Shown in pieces: positions 40,946 through 48,532 of a stretch of 64,000 bases of DNA (the first letter of the stretch is position 1; every line of letters begins with the position of its first letter). This stretch comes from CAZCFB01 sp964511535. Lineage in GTDB: Bacteria; Myxococcota_A; Polyangia; GCA-2747355; CAZCFB01. The position numbers and the translations under genes are program-made. The DNA is taken from positions 1 through 64,000 of the forward strand of contig CAZEFW010000025.1 of the NCBI GenBank assembly GCA_964511535.1. Reading direction: 5' to 3'. The notes below the pieces were generated by a model, which was not told where the DNA came from, did not search any database, and saw only the letters and a program-made list of their open reading frames with translations.

Positions 40946-41466
40946 CTCTTGCCCGCGGCCGCCTCCTTCTTCTCCACATCCTTCGACCCGCCTGCTGCCC
41001 CGGACGCCGGCTCGGCGGGCGCCAGGTCGCCCTGCTCGGTCTCGGCGCCGCTCTCGGCTCCCTCGGCAGAGTCGGTGATCATGCCCACGTTCTCGATGCC
41101 CGCCAGCTTGGCCATGGCCATCACCTTGACCACCAGCCCGTACGGCAGGCGACGGTCAGCGCGGATGTACAGCTCCTTGTCCGCCTGCAGCTTGGCGTTG
41201 AACTTCAGCTTGTTCTCCAGCAGGGAGAAGGGGATGAAGGTCTTGCCCAGGTAGATGCGCCGCGAGCGGTCGATGTGCAGCACCAGCTTCTTCTCGTCGG
41301 CCTCGAGGTTCTGCGCCCGGGCCTTGGGCAGGTCGATGTCCACGCCCTGCTGGATGAGCGGCGCGGTGACCATGAAGATGATGAGCAGGACCAACATCAC
41401 GTCCACCAGCGGGGTGACGTTGATCTCCGACAGCATCGAGCCGCCCCCGCCAGTGCTCATGGCCAT
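40942..41466 (-). CDS. tolR: TolR/ExbD family protein
   Basis: A 174-residue inner-membrane protein. The membrane helix carries LSEINVTPLVDVMLVLLIIFMV with the conserved Asp. The periplasmic domain follows, and then an Ala/Gly/Glu-rich disordered tail of about 40 residues. Position between tolQ and tolA fixes its role in the Tol motor. It overlaps tolA by 4 bp. The exbD pair at 2.2-3.1 kb is a separate system. Confidence 0.92.
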   Translation of the reverse strand: MAMSTGGGGSMLSEINVTPLVDVMLVLLIIFMVTAPLIQQGVDIDLPKARAQNLEADEKKLVLHIDRSRRIYLGKTFIPFSLLENKLKFNAKLQADKELYIRADRRLPYGLVVKVMAMAKLAGIENVGMITDSAEGAESGAETEQGDLAPAEPASGAAGGSKDVEKKEAAAGKR

Positions 41467-41521
41467 GCTCTCACCTCACTAGAAAATACGTCAGCAACAT
41501 CATAAAGCCTCCGGCCACGCC

Positions 41522-42253
41522 TTACTTGATGAAGTGGCGCTTGATGATGTTGAGGAAGTCGCTGCTGAAGGCCTCCATCTCCGAGTGCAGCACCTTGATG
41601 CGCCGCACGAAGTAGTTGAAGGCGATGACCGCCGGGATCGCCGCCATCAGCCCGATGGCTGTGGCGATGAGCGCCTCGGCGATACCGGGCGCCACTGTGG
41701 CCAGGTTGGCCGCGCCCTTTTCGCCGATGGAGCGGAACGAGTTCATGATGCCCCACACCGTGCCGAACAGGCCCACGAATGGCGCCGCCGAGCCGGTGGT
41801 GGCCAGGAAAGGCACCATGCTCTCCAGGTGGGTCATCTCGCTCTGCACCGTGCGCTCCAGCGAGCGCTCGATGCTCTGCATGTCACCCAGCCAGCCGGCC
41901 TGATCTCCGCGGCCCGTGGCCTTGGCCTTCTCGATCTTGGTCAGCTCGATGTAGCCGGCCTTGAACACCTGGGAGATGGGCGATCGCTTGAGCCCCTCGG
42001 CCACCTCGTAGATATGCTCCAGCTTCTTGGAGTGCCAGAAGTTCTCCAGGAACTCGTCCGACTCGGACTGGGCCTTGTGCAGGTAGAAGAACTTGTATCC
42101 GATGATGTACCAGGACACGAGGCTGAAAAAGACGAGGAGCACCAGCACGCCCATGACCATGCCAGAGGCCTGCATGACCAGGCTCATGATGTCCATATCT
42201 GTGGGTTGTGCAGATGCCCCGGTGAGCAGGGTAAGCAGGAAGCCCGATTCCAT
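41522..42253 (-). CDS. tolQ: TolQ/ExbB family proton channel protein
   Basis: A 243-residue inner-membrane protein with three membrane helices: one near residues 20-42 (VMGVLVLLVFFSLVSWYII) and two in the MotA/TolQ block (ATTGSAAPFVGLFGTVWGIM and ATAIGLMAAIPAVIAFNY). I prefer the ATG at 42253; the longer ORF to 42304 adds an unlikely leader. It heads the tolQRAB operon. Its sequence differs clearly from the ExbB-like protein at 3.1-3.8 kb. Confidence 0.92.
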   Translation of the reverse strand: MESGFLLTLLTGASAQPTDMDIMSLVMQASGMVMGVLVLLVFFSLVSWYIIGYKFFYLHKAQSESDEFLENFWHSKKLEHIYEVAEGLKRSPISQVFKAGYIELTKIEKAKATGRGDQAGWLGDMQSIERSLERTVQSEMTHLESMVPFLATTGSAAPFVGLFGTVWGIMNSFRSIGEKGAANLATVAPGIAEALIATAIGLMAAIPAVIAFNYFVRRIKVLHSEMEAFSSDFLNIIKRHFIK

Positions 42254-42334
42254 GGAATGTGCTACCTTTTGGTTGGTTTGTTGACAGAATACCGCGCTAC
42301 CCAACTAACATAGAGGGGCGGGCAAGTCAAACTA

Positions 42335-42775
42335 ATGACTCGGTTTCTTGGAATTCTGACGGCGCTTGTGCTGGCAAGTCAGGGCTGCGTCGATGTGCAG
42401 GGTGGAGCCATCGAGGCGCGCTGGGACATCCGCAACAAGCTCGGCGAACGCATCGGGTGCGCCAAGGCGGCGCAGCAGGTGGGGCTGAGCCGGCTGCGGT
42501 TCAAGGTCGCGCCCGTTGGCGGGGGCGCAGATCCGTGCGCAACGGACGAACGGTGCCGCTTCGACTGCGCCGGGGTGGAGGGGGACGTTGTGCTCGGCAG
42601 CACGCCCTTCATGGTGCCCGAGGGCCGCTACGCCATCTCAACGGTGTGCCTCGACACAAAGGGCACGGCGCTGACGCCGACGGACGGGGTGATCACACCG
42701 ACCCCGGTGGTCCGTTCGGTGTTCGAGGGGGAAGTAACTGACCTGGATGTGAACTTGATCATCGCCGACCGCTGA
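42335..42775 (+). CDS. Small lipoprotein of a W-x-I family (copy 1)
   Basis: A 146-residue lipoprotein with signal MTRFLGILTALVLASQGC (lipid Cys 18). It is followed by a beta-rich domain with IEARWDI near residue 28, several Cys and a C-terminal strand TDLDVNLIIADR. It shares the pattern E/L-x-W-x-I followed by a Cys about ten residues later, and a closing V-x-(L/V)-(N/K)-(I/L) strand, with the next two lipoprotein genes, so the three look paralogous. It is divergent from tolQ. No known family recognised. Confidence 0.7.
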   Translation: MTRFLGILTALVLASQGCVDVQGGAIEARWDIRNKLGERIGCAKAAQQVGLSRLRFKVAPVGGGADPCATDERCRFDCAGVEGDVVLGSTPFMVPEGRYAISTVCLDTKGTALTPTDGVITPTPVVRSVFEGEVTDLDVNLIIADR

Positions 42776-42863
42776 TGTCGGCAAATATAATTGCGTCATG
42801 ACGGTTGAGCGCGCATGACTAAACAGCCGTTCGTGGACGTTTATCTGGACATGGAGAGAAATC

Positions 42864-44087
42864 ATGAGAGCTAAAGTTGTCCTGTTCAGCATCCTGGTGG
42901 TGGCCGCCGCGGCGTGCGGGCCGATCTTTTTCTGGGATCTTCGTGTGACCTGGAAGATTGACGGTTCGGACAGCCAGTCCCTTTGCTCCACCTACAATAT
43001 CGGGGAGTTCGACGTGTATGTGAGCGGACCGGAGAGCCGGGTCCGCTCGTTCCCCTGTGCAGCCGCCTGGGACAGCGATACCCGCTTCTTTTCCATCGAG
43101 GAGGGGTTCTACTCGGTGAGGATCAAGGTCAAGGAGAAGGGCACCGGCAAGATCCTCGCCGAGCGCTCCGAGACCGTGCATGTGCTGGACGATGAGATCG
43201 CCCCTGAGCCGGACCGGGCGGAGATCGCCTTCCGCTCCACCGACTTCACAGGCGGCAGCACCCAGCCCCGGATCAACTTCTACTGGAACATCAACAACAC
43301 GGTGGACGGCACGGCCAAGGGCAAGAGCTGGGACACCTGCGCCGAGGTGGGCGCCTCCAAGGCGGTGCTGACCATCCAGCCCATCACCTCGTCCGGCGCC
43401 AACGATGGCCCGGCCCAGACCGCCTCCCGCGATTGCCACGCCGGGGGCAACATGTCCGCGGCCCTGAACGTGGCCCCCGGCGACTACAAGGTCTCGGTCA
43501 AGCTGGTGGACTCGGCGGGCGCTGACCTGACCACGGCCACGCAGATCAACGCGCCGGAGGCCAAGCTCACCAGCATCACCAGCAGCAAGCCGGGCGAGTT
43601 CGTGGCGGACTTTTACTGGTACAGCTTCAAGCAGGGCAAGGCCGACTCCATCACCGGCACCTACTACTTCAACCTCACCTTCGGCGACAACAAGCAGAGC
43701 TGCGGCGGCACCAACCCGCCGGTGAGCGGCGTGGCCATGAGCCTGTCGCGGCTGACGAGCGTGCCGGCAGGGACCTACAGCGCGGTGACCGCCCAGGTGT
43801 GCACCGAGGCGGGCAAGTGCTTCAGCTCCAACGGCAGCGACGCCGGCGTGTGCCAGGACAAGACCAAGAAGTACGACGTCAAGAAGGTCAAGTGGGGCCT
43901 GTACAAGGGGACCCTGTCCGGCACCGCCACCAACCTCGAGGTGTGCTGGAAGCAGAGCACCTTCTCCGACTCCAAGGTGGACGGCTTCGGCAGCTTGCTG
44001 CTGGTGGGCGCGGGGGACGCCAACCCGGTGCGCGCCATCAACGTGGCCAAGGACAAGAGCAACACCTCCAAGACCTGCAACCCCTGA
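42864..44087 (+). CDS. Lipoprotein of the W-x-I family with about three repeats (copy 2)
   Basis: A 407-residue lipoprotein (MRAKVVLFSILVVAAAAC, lipid Cys 18). The mature part contains three related beta modules that begin LRVTWKIDG, INFYWNINN and ADFYWYSFK, each followed by Cys-containing strands. This suggests internal triplication of the domain in its neighbours. GGAGAG precedes the ATG. I see no catalytic motif. It probably is an envelope or surface protein, as an inference from the signal alone. Confidence 0.7.
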   Translation: MRAKVVLFSILVVAAAACGPIFFWDLRVTWKIDGSDSQSLCSTYNIGEFDVYVSGPESRVRSFPCAAAWDSDTRFFSIEEGFYSVRIKVKEKGTGKILAERSETVHVLDDEIAPEPDRAEIAFRSTDFTGGSTQPRINFYWNINNTVDGTAKGKSWDTCAEVGASKAVLTIQPITSSGANDGPAQTASRDCHAGGNMSAALNVAPGDYKVSVKLVDSAGADLTTATQINAPEAKLTSITSSKPGEFVADFYWYSFKQGKADSITGTYYFNLTFGDNKQSCGGTNPPVSGVAMSLSRLTSVPAGTYSAVTAQVCTEAGKCFSSNGSDAGVCQDKTKKYDVKKVKWGLYKGTLSGTATNLEVCWKQSTFSDSKVDGFGSLLLVGAGDANPVRAINVAKDKSNTSKTCNP

Positions 44088-44127
44088 TCTGAGGGTTGTT
44101 TTCCGGATAATCCAAACAGCTCTTCGC

Positions 44128-44145
44128 TCCTGGCGGCCGCCAGGA
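44128..44145. promoter_or_regulatory. 18-bp perfect palindrome between two lipoprotein genes
   Basis: TCCTGGCGGCCGCCAGGA is fully self-complementary, 40 bp after a stop codon and within the 181-bp spacer. Its core CCTGGCGGCC is also the left arm of the hairpin at 24359-24399. It may be a terminator-like cruciform or an operator. Confidence 0.45.
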
Positions 44146-44268
44146 TCCTCCCAACGAGGGCATGACCAGCCAGTCCAGCTTCAGCGGAGTTGCACCGCGA
44201 AAGCGGGGCGCAGGGCCAAGGCTCCTGCCTTGACCCGATCGGTCGCGACCGCTACCCTTCAGGGCGAC

Positions 44269-44790
44269 ATGAACCTATTTAACCGTTGTTATCTTTGTGT
44301 TTTTGCATTTGCCCTGATCGCCGGCGGCTGCGGCGAGGCGGGCAGCTACGAATTGAGCTGGACCATCAGCAAGCTGGACGGCAAGGCGGCCCCGTGCACG
44401 GTGAGCTCGGTCCACACTTGCAGCAAGGCGGGGCTCGACTCGCTGCAGGTGGTGGTGCTGCGAACCGGCGACGCCGAGGAGACCGCGCTCCACCCGTGCT
44501 ACACGCCCGGTGATGGCGCCCTGGGCAGGGGACCCGACCTGACGGATGGTCCTGTCACGTTGCGGGTGACCGGGCTGTCGCCCGGCGGCCAGCAGCTCAC
44601 TTCGCCCGTGGAGGTCAGCGCCGACATTCCCCTTGAAGGGCTGGTCAAGGTCAAGATCAACCTCCCCCGCCCACCCCGCTGTGCCGACGGCGTGGACAAT
44701 GACGGAGACGGCCTGGTGGACCTCAAGGATCCCGAGTGCAAGGGGGCTGACAAGGGCAACGAGTCGGCATCGCCCAAAGACGAGTGCTGA
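44269..44790 (+). CDS. Lipoprotein of the W-x-I family with Ca-binding-like DNDGDG tail (copy 3)
   Basis: A 173-residue lipoprotein. The ATG at 44269 begins MNLFNRCYLCVFAFALIAGGC and has AGGG upstream; the longer ORF from 44230 is unlikely. The mature N-terminus has YELSWTISKLDG and a Cys ten residues on, as in the two preceding lipoproteins. The C-terminus CADGVDNDGDGLVDLKDPEC is a calcium-binding-like Asp motif bounded by cysteines, common in Myxococcota secreted proteins. Function unknown. Confidence 0.75.
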   Translation: MNLFNRCYLCVFAFALIAGGCGEAGSYELSWTISKLDGKAAPCTVSSVHTCSKAGLDSLQVVVLRTGDAEETALHPCYTPGDGALGRGPDLTDGPVTLRVTGLSPGGQQLTSPVEVSADIPLEGLVKVKINLPRPPRCADGVDNDGDGLVDLKDPECKGADKGNESASPKDEC

Positions 44791-44828
44791 CCCGATGCCC
44801 GGGCGCCTTTTTCTGCTGGAGTTGACGC

Positions 44829-45545
44829 GTGCCGCGGCAAATCATCCTCGACCCTGATACCAAGCTGCTGCGCCTGGGGCAGCGCCCACCGCGGGTGGTC
44901 AAGTGGCTGCTGGTGCAGCAGATCGGCTTCTTCCTGCTCTTCGCGTTCGCGGACGGTCCGGCGTGGGTGTCAGAGCTGCTGGCGGCCAGCGGCGGCTCCA
45001 CGCTGGCGCGGCTGCAGGTGTATCAGCCGCTGACGGCGCTTTGGATCCATCTGAGCACCCAGGACCTCATCTTCAACGCCCTGCTGCTGTGGCTGGTGGG
45101 ATCCGCGCTGGAGCGGTGGTGGGGCGGGCGGCGCTTTTTGCTGTTCTGGGTGGCCACCGGGGTGCTCGGCCTGTGCGCCGGCGTGGGGGTGGGGCTGATG
45201 GCGCCGACGGTGCTGCTCTCCGGGTCTTCCGGGGCCGCCATCGGGGTGCTGGTGGCCGCGGCCGTCATCTTCCCTGGCCACCTTTTGTTCATCCACAAGG
45301 GGGTAATCCCGATCAAGGCGCGCATCGCCATGCTCGGGCTGGCCGGGTTCCTCGTGGTGGGGAACCTGGTGGCCAGCAAATTTCTGTTGGTGGCGGTACA
45401 GGCAGGGGGCGGGGTGGCGGCGCTGTTGTTCTTGCTGAGGCGGGTGAAGCCGGCGCGGCAGGATCGGGGCGGGCTGGAGCTGCTGGACGGCGGGTTGAGC
45501 AAGGGCAAGGGCAAGAAGAAGCCCGAGACGAAGTACTGGAACTGA
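44829..45545 (+). CDS. Rhomboid-fold membrane protein, probably catalytically dead
   Basis: A 238-residue protein from a GTG start with about six membrane helices. The fold signs are rhomboid: QPLTALWIHLSTQDLIFNALLLWLVGSALE and the serine-loop VLLSGSSGAAIGVL (GxSG). The catalytic His expected in the last helix (usually in an A-H-x-x-G context) is absent; the sequence there is VQAGGGVAALLF. The second His of the H-x4-H-x3-N loop is also replaced. It therefore looks like a pseudoprotease. The C-terminal tail is basic. The flavodoxin-ferredoxin gene follows 14 bp later. Confidence 0.75.
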   Translation: MPRQIILDPDTKLLRLGQRPPRVVKWLLVQQIGFFLLFAFADGPAWVSELLAASGGSTLARLQVYQPLTALWIHLSTQDLIFNALLLWLVGSALERWWGGRRFLLFWVATGVLGLCAGVGVGLMAPTVLLSGSSGAAIGVLVAAAVIFPGHLLFIHKGVIPIKARIAMLGLAGFLVVGNLVASKFLLVAVQAGGGVAALLFLLRRVKPARQDRGGLELLDGGLSKGKGKKKPETKYWN

Positions 45546-45559
45546 CACGAGGAGCGACC

Positions 45560-46498
45560 ATGCGCTGCCTGATCCTGATGCACTCGTCCACTGGCAACAC
45601 CCGGGTGGTGACGCAGTACGCCCGCCGCTTTTTGCAGGCGCGGGGCGTGCAGTGTGAGCTGCACGTGGTGGGCCGGCACCCGGGACCGGTGGATCTGACG
45701 GGTGTGGACCTGCTGGGCGTGGCGTTTCCGGTGATGTACTTCCACCCGACCCTGGCCATGAAGGCGGCCGTGGCGGCCATGGAGAACCTGCGGCCGGGGC
45801 TGCCGGCTTTCGTGCTCTCCACCGCCGCGGGCGACCCCGGGGCGGCGCTGCACGTGATGGTGGAGCAGCTCGAGGAGCGCGGGTGCCTGTGCCTCGAGGC
45901 CCACTGGGTGCTCTGCCCCTCCAACTACCCGATCCACCGCGGGCCGCTGGACGCCCTGGAGCGGACGCCGGTGGTGCGGCGGCTGCACGGCCTGTCCAGG
46001 GCGGCCATGCGCCGGGTGTGGCGGCGCTGGCCCAGCCTGCGGCCGGTGATGGCGCTGGCCTACAAGGACGCCATGATCCCGGTGGAGCTGGATCGGCGCT
46101 GGCTCGATGAGTTCCTGGATACGGTGCTCGCGAGGCAGCGGGACGCCGAGGCGGGCCGGCCCGTGCCGCGGCCCGACCTCGAGCGCCACACCCACGGGCC
46201 GTTGATCTGGTCGGGACGTATGACGCCGCCCGAGAAGGTGGCCGGGATGATCGGGCTGTCGGTGGCGCCGGAGCGGTGCACGGCCTGCGGCCTGTGCACC
46301 AGCGTCTGCCCGGCGGATTGTGTGCTGCCCGACGACCATGGCGTGCCGCGGTTTGGCGCGGGCTGCACCGGCTGCTACGCCTGCTACAACGCGTGCGAGG
46401 AGGGGGCCATCAGCGCCGTCGGGACCCCACACGGCGTGGGACGCTACCCGGGCCCCCCGTCCCGGATGCGCGAGCTGTTCAGGAAGCCAGGCACATAA
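45560..46498 (+). CDS. EFR1-type flavodoxin plus 2[4Fe-4S] ferredoxin fusion
   Basis: A 312-residue protein. The ATG at 45560 has GAGGAG upstream and begins MRCLILMHSSTGNTRVV, a flavodoxin FMN-binding loop; the frame's open extension upstream is a shadow of the rhomboid gene. The flavodoxin-like part covers about 1-170. The C-terminus (about 240-290) has two ferredoxin motifs, CTACGLCTSVCPADC and CTGCYACYNACEEGA. This fusion matches EFR1-family ferredoxins. It probably shuttles electrons between FMN and two Fe-S clusters in the cytosol; its redox partner is unknown. Confidence 0.88.
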   Translation: MRCLILMHSSTGNTRVVTQYARRFLQARGVQCELHVVGRHPGPVDLTGVDLLGVAFPVMYFHPTLAMKAAVAAMENLRPGLPAFVLSTAAGDPGAALHVMVEQLEERGCLCLEAHWVLCPSNYPIHRGPLDALERTPVVRRLHGLSRAAMRRVWRRWPSLRPVMALAYKDAMIPVELDRRWLDEFLDTVLARQRDAEAGRPVPRPDLERHTHGPLIWSGRMTPPEKVAGMIGLSVAPERCTACGLCTSVCPADCVLPDDHGVPRFGAGCTGCYACYNACEEGAISAVGTPHGVGRYPGPPSRMRELFRKPGT

Positions 46499-46566
46499 GC
46501 CACTGTATCGGCGGCGCTCCATGTGGTAGGAAGGCGGGGAACAATCCCCACCAGTGAGGAAAAAAA

Positions 46567-48453
46567 ATGAGAAGATCTGCGCTCCTGTTCGCCCTCATGT
46601 ACACCCTGACCGCCGGCTGTGGCGGCGCCGGAACCAAGGGCCCGGAGGGCCCCAAGGAGGCCGAGGCCGCAGGCGCCGCGGCGCAGAAGTCCGCCGACGC
46701 GGCCAAGAAGGCAGCCGCGCCCGTGGCGAACCTGGCCGCCGAGGTCCTGGGCACCGTCACCATCGCCAGCATCGACGACATCCTGGCCCAGGGCACGACC
46801 CTGGTGCGCCCGCAGCTGCCGCCCGCCTTCCAGGCCATGGCGAACCCGCAGGTGCTGAAGGCCCAGATGTTCGCGGCCCTCAAGGCGCCGGAGCTGGAGG
46901 CGGTGCTGGACACCACGAGGCCGCTGGGGCTGGCCGTGGCCGACCCGAAGAAGTACGAGGGCAAGGGCCTCGGCCCGGTCGTGGTCGCGGTTCCGGTCAA
47001 GGATCCCAACGGCCTCATCGACTTCATGGCCAAGAAGGCCAAAGGGCACGAGACCACCGCCGCCAAGGTGCACAAGTTCACCATGGACCAGGCCGCGGTG
47101 TACATGCTGGTGCACGGCGGCACCTACGCGCTGCTCGCTGGCAACGAGGGGCTGCTGGCCGGCGCGGGCAAGGTGATGGGGCCGCTAGTGGAGGGCAAGC
47201 CGGGCCACCTGGCGCACATGCGCATCGACATGGAGGCGATCTACAAAAAGTTCGGCAAGGAGATCGACGAGGGCATCGCCAAGCTGGAGAAGGAGATGGG
47301 CGAGGGCCCCATGGCCAAGGCCAACACCGGCAACAAGATGATCAGCCGCTGGATGGGCTACGTGAAGGGCATGCGGGTGGTGGACGTGGCCGTTGGCATC
47401 AAGGGCAACGACGTCATCTCCGAGACCGCCCTGACCGCCATCTCGGGCAGCGAGTTCGCCAAGTACATGACCACCCTGAACGCTGGCGCGCCCTGGGGCC
47501 TGAAGTATGTGCCGGCCGAGAGCGGTATCGCGGCGGTGGCGCGGGACAACCCCGAGACCATGCTGCGGGACCTGGACGAGGCGCTCGAGACCCTGACCGG
47601 CGTGCTGACCCAGTGGGTGCCGGCCGAGACCATCAAGGGCTGGCGCGGCGCCATGATGGAGAGCATCAAGTACTACGCGGGCGCAGGCGCGGGCGGCATG
47701 TACGCCACCGCTGACGGCGGCATCGGCTTCGCCAGCGCGACCAAGCTCAAGGACGGCAAGGCGGCCAAGCTGTCCACGCGCAAGTGGATGAAGTTCCTCG
47801 CCAGCGAGGTGGAGAAGCTGATCAACAAGTCGTTCCGCAAGGAGATCGACAAGGTGGCCAAGGGGGCGGGCCTGAAGATCAAGGTGCTCAAGGACAAGGT
47901 GCGCGCCGGCGGCGCCAAGGGCGACCTGTTCCAGGTGAAGATCAAGTGGCCGAAGCTGAAGGACAAGAAGGACCGCGAGATGATGGACAAGGTCAAGAAG
48001 GGCATGGTCAAGCTCATCGGCAGGGACCTGAACATGGCCTTCGTGGTGGTGGGGGACGTGGGGCTGATGACCTTCGGCAAGGACTACAAGAAGCGCATGG
48101 GGCAGCTCGTCGCCATCGCCAAGGGCAAGAAGCCGGGCAGCACGCTGGTCAAGAAGCTGGCGCCTTACACCGACGGCAGGGACGTCTTCATGGTGTTCTA
48201 CAGCCCGCTCGAGACCCTGGCGGAGCAGGCGCTGCGGGTGGCGGACAAGGTGGGCAAGATCCCGCCCGACGTTCGGGACGTGATGGCCAAGGTGATGCCG
48301 GGGCCCAACACCGAGGTGCCCATGACCTTCGTGGCCTCCCAGAAGGGCGAGACCGTGACCTTCGAGGGCAGCGTGTCGGCCAACCTGGTGGGCATGATCG
48401 CGCGCGGCGCCATGCACGCCATGAGCAGGAAGCAGGCGGCCGGCCGGCCGTAA
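46567..48453 (+). CDS. Large uncharacterised lipoprotein
   Basis: A 628-residue lipoprotein (MRRSALLFALMYTLTAGC, lipid Cys 18). An Ala/Lys/Glu-rich helical linker (about 25-60) precedes a long alpha/beta body rich in Lys and Gly. Segments such as YMLVHGGTYALLAGNEGLL and AFVVVGDVGLMTFGKDY look like repeated half-domains reminiscent of DUF3352-type periplasmic proteins, but I cannot assign a family. GAGGAAAAAA precedes the ATG. A hairpin and heptamer array H separate it from rseP. Confidence 0.7.
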   Translation: MRRSALLFALMYTLTAGCGGAGTKGPEGPKEAEAAGAAAQKSADAAKKAAAPVANLAAEVLGTVTIASIDDILAQGTTLVRPQLPPAFQAMANPQVLKAQMFAALKAPELEAVLDTTRPLGLAVADPKKYEGKGLGPVVVAVPVKDPNGLIDFMAKKAKGHETTAAKVHKFTMDQAAVYMLVHGGTYALLAGNEGLLAGAGKVMGPLVEGKPGHLAHMRIDMEAIYKKFGKEIDEGIAKLEKEMGEGPMAKANTGNKMISRWMGYVKGMRVVDVAVGIKGNDVISETALTAISGSEFAKYMTTLNAGAPWGLKYVPAESGIAAVARDNPETMLRDLDEALETLTGVLTQWVPAETIKGWRGAMMESIKYYAGAGAGGMYATADGGIGFASATKLKDGKAAKLSTRKWMKFLASEVEKLINKSFRKEIDKVAKGAGLKIKVLKDKVRAGGAKGDLFQVKIKWPKLKDKKDREMMDKVKKGMVKLIGRDLNMAFVVVGDVGLMTFGKDYKKRMGQLVAIAKGKKPGSTLVKKLAPYTDGRDVFMVFYSPLETLAEQALRVADKVGKIPPDVRDVMAKVMPGPNTEVPMTFVASQKGETVTFEGSVSANLVGMIARGAMHAMSRKQAAGRP

Positions 48454-48466
48454 AATGCTCGACAGG

Positions 48467-48486
48467 AGGCTGCCGGAGCGTAGCCT
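48467..48486 (+). terminator. Stem-loop before heptamer array H
   Basis: AGGCT and AGCCT form a 5-bp stem with a 10-base loop, 13 bp after the lipoprotein stop. The 3' arm overlaps the first array unit. It is weak on its own. Confidence 0.35.
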
Positions 48487-48532
48487 TTAGCCCAGATGCC
48501 TCAAGCCTCAAGCCTCAAACCTCAAGCCTGAA
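48483..48532 (+). repeat. Heptamer array H, abutting the rseP start codon
   Basis: Units are GCCTTTA, GCCCAGA, (T), then GCCTCAA three times, ACCTCAA and GCCTGAA. The next three bases are the ATG of rseP, so the array occupies the ribosome-binding region. The unit type equals that of array G. Confidence 0.85.

Noticed and set aside
44903..45559. N-terminal extension of the flavodoxin-ferredoxin frame over the rhomboid gene
   Set aside because: It is the out-of-frame reading of the rhomboid-like gene; ATG 45560 has a good ribosome binding site and starts the flavodoxin motif.
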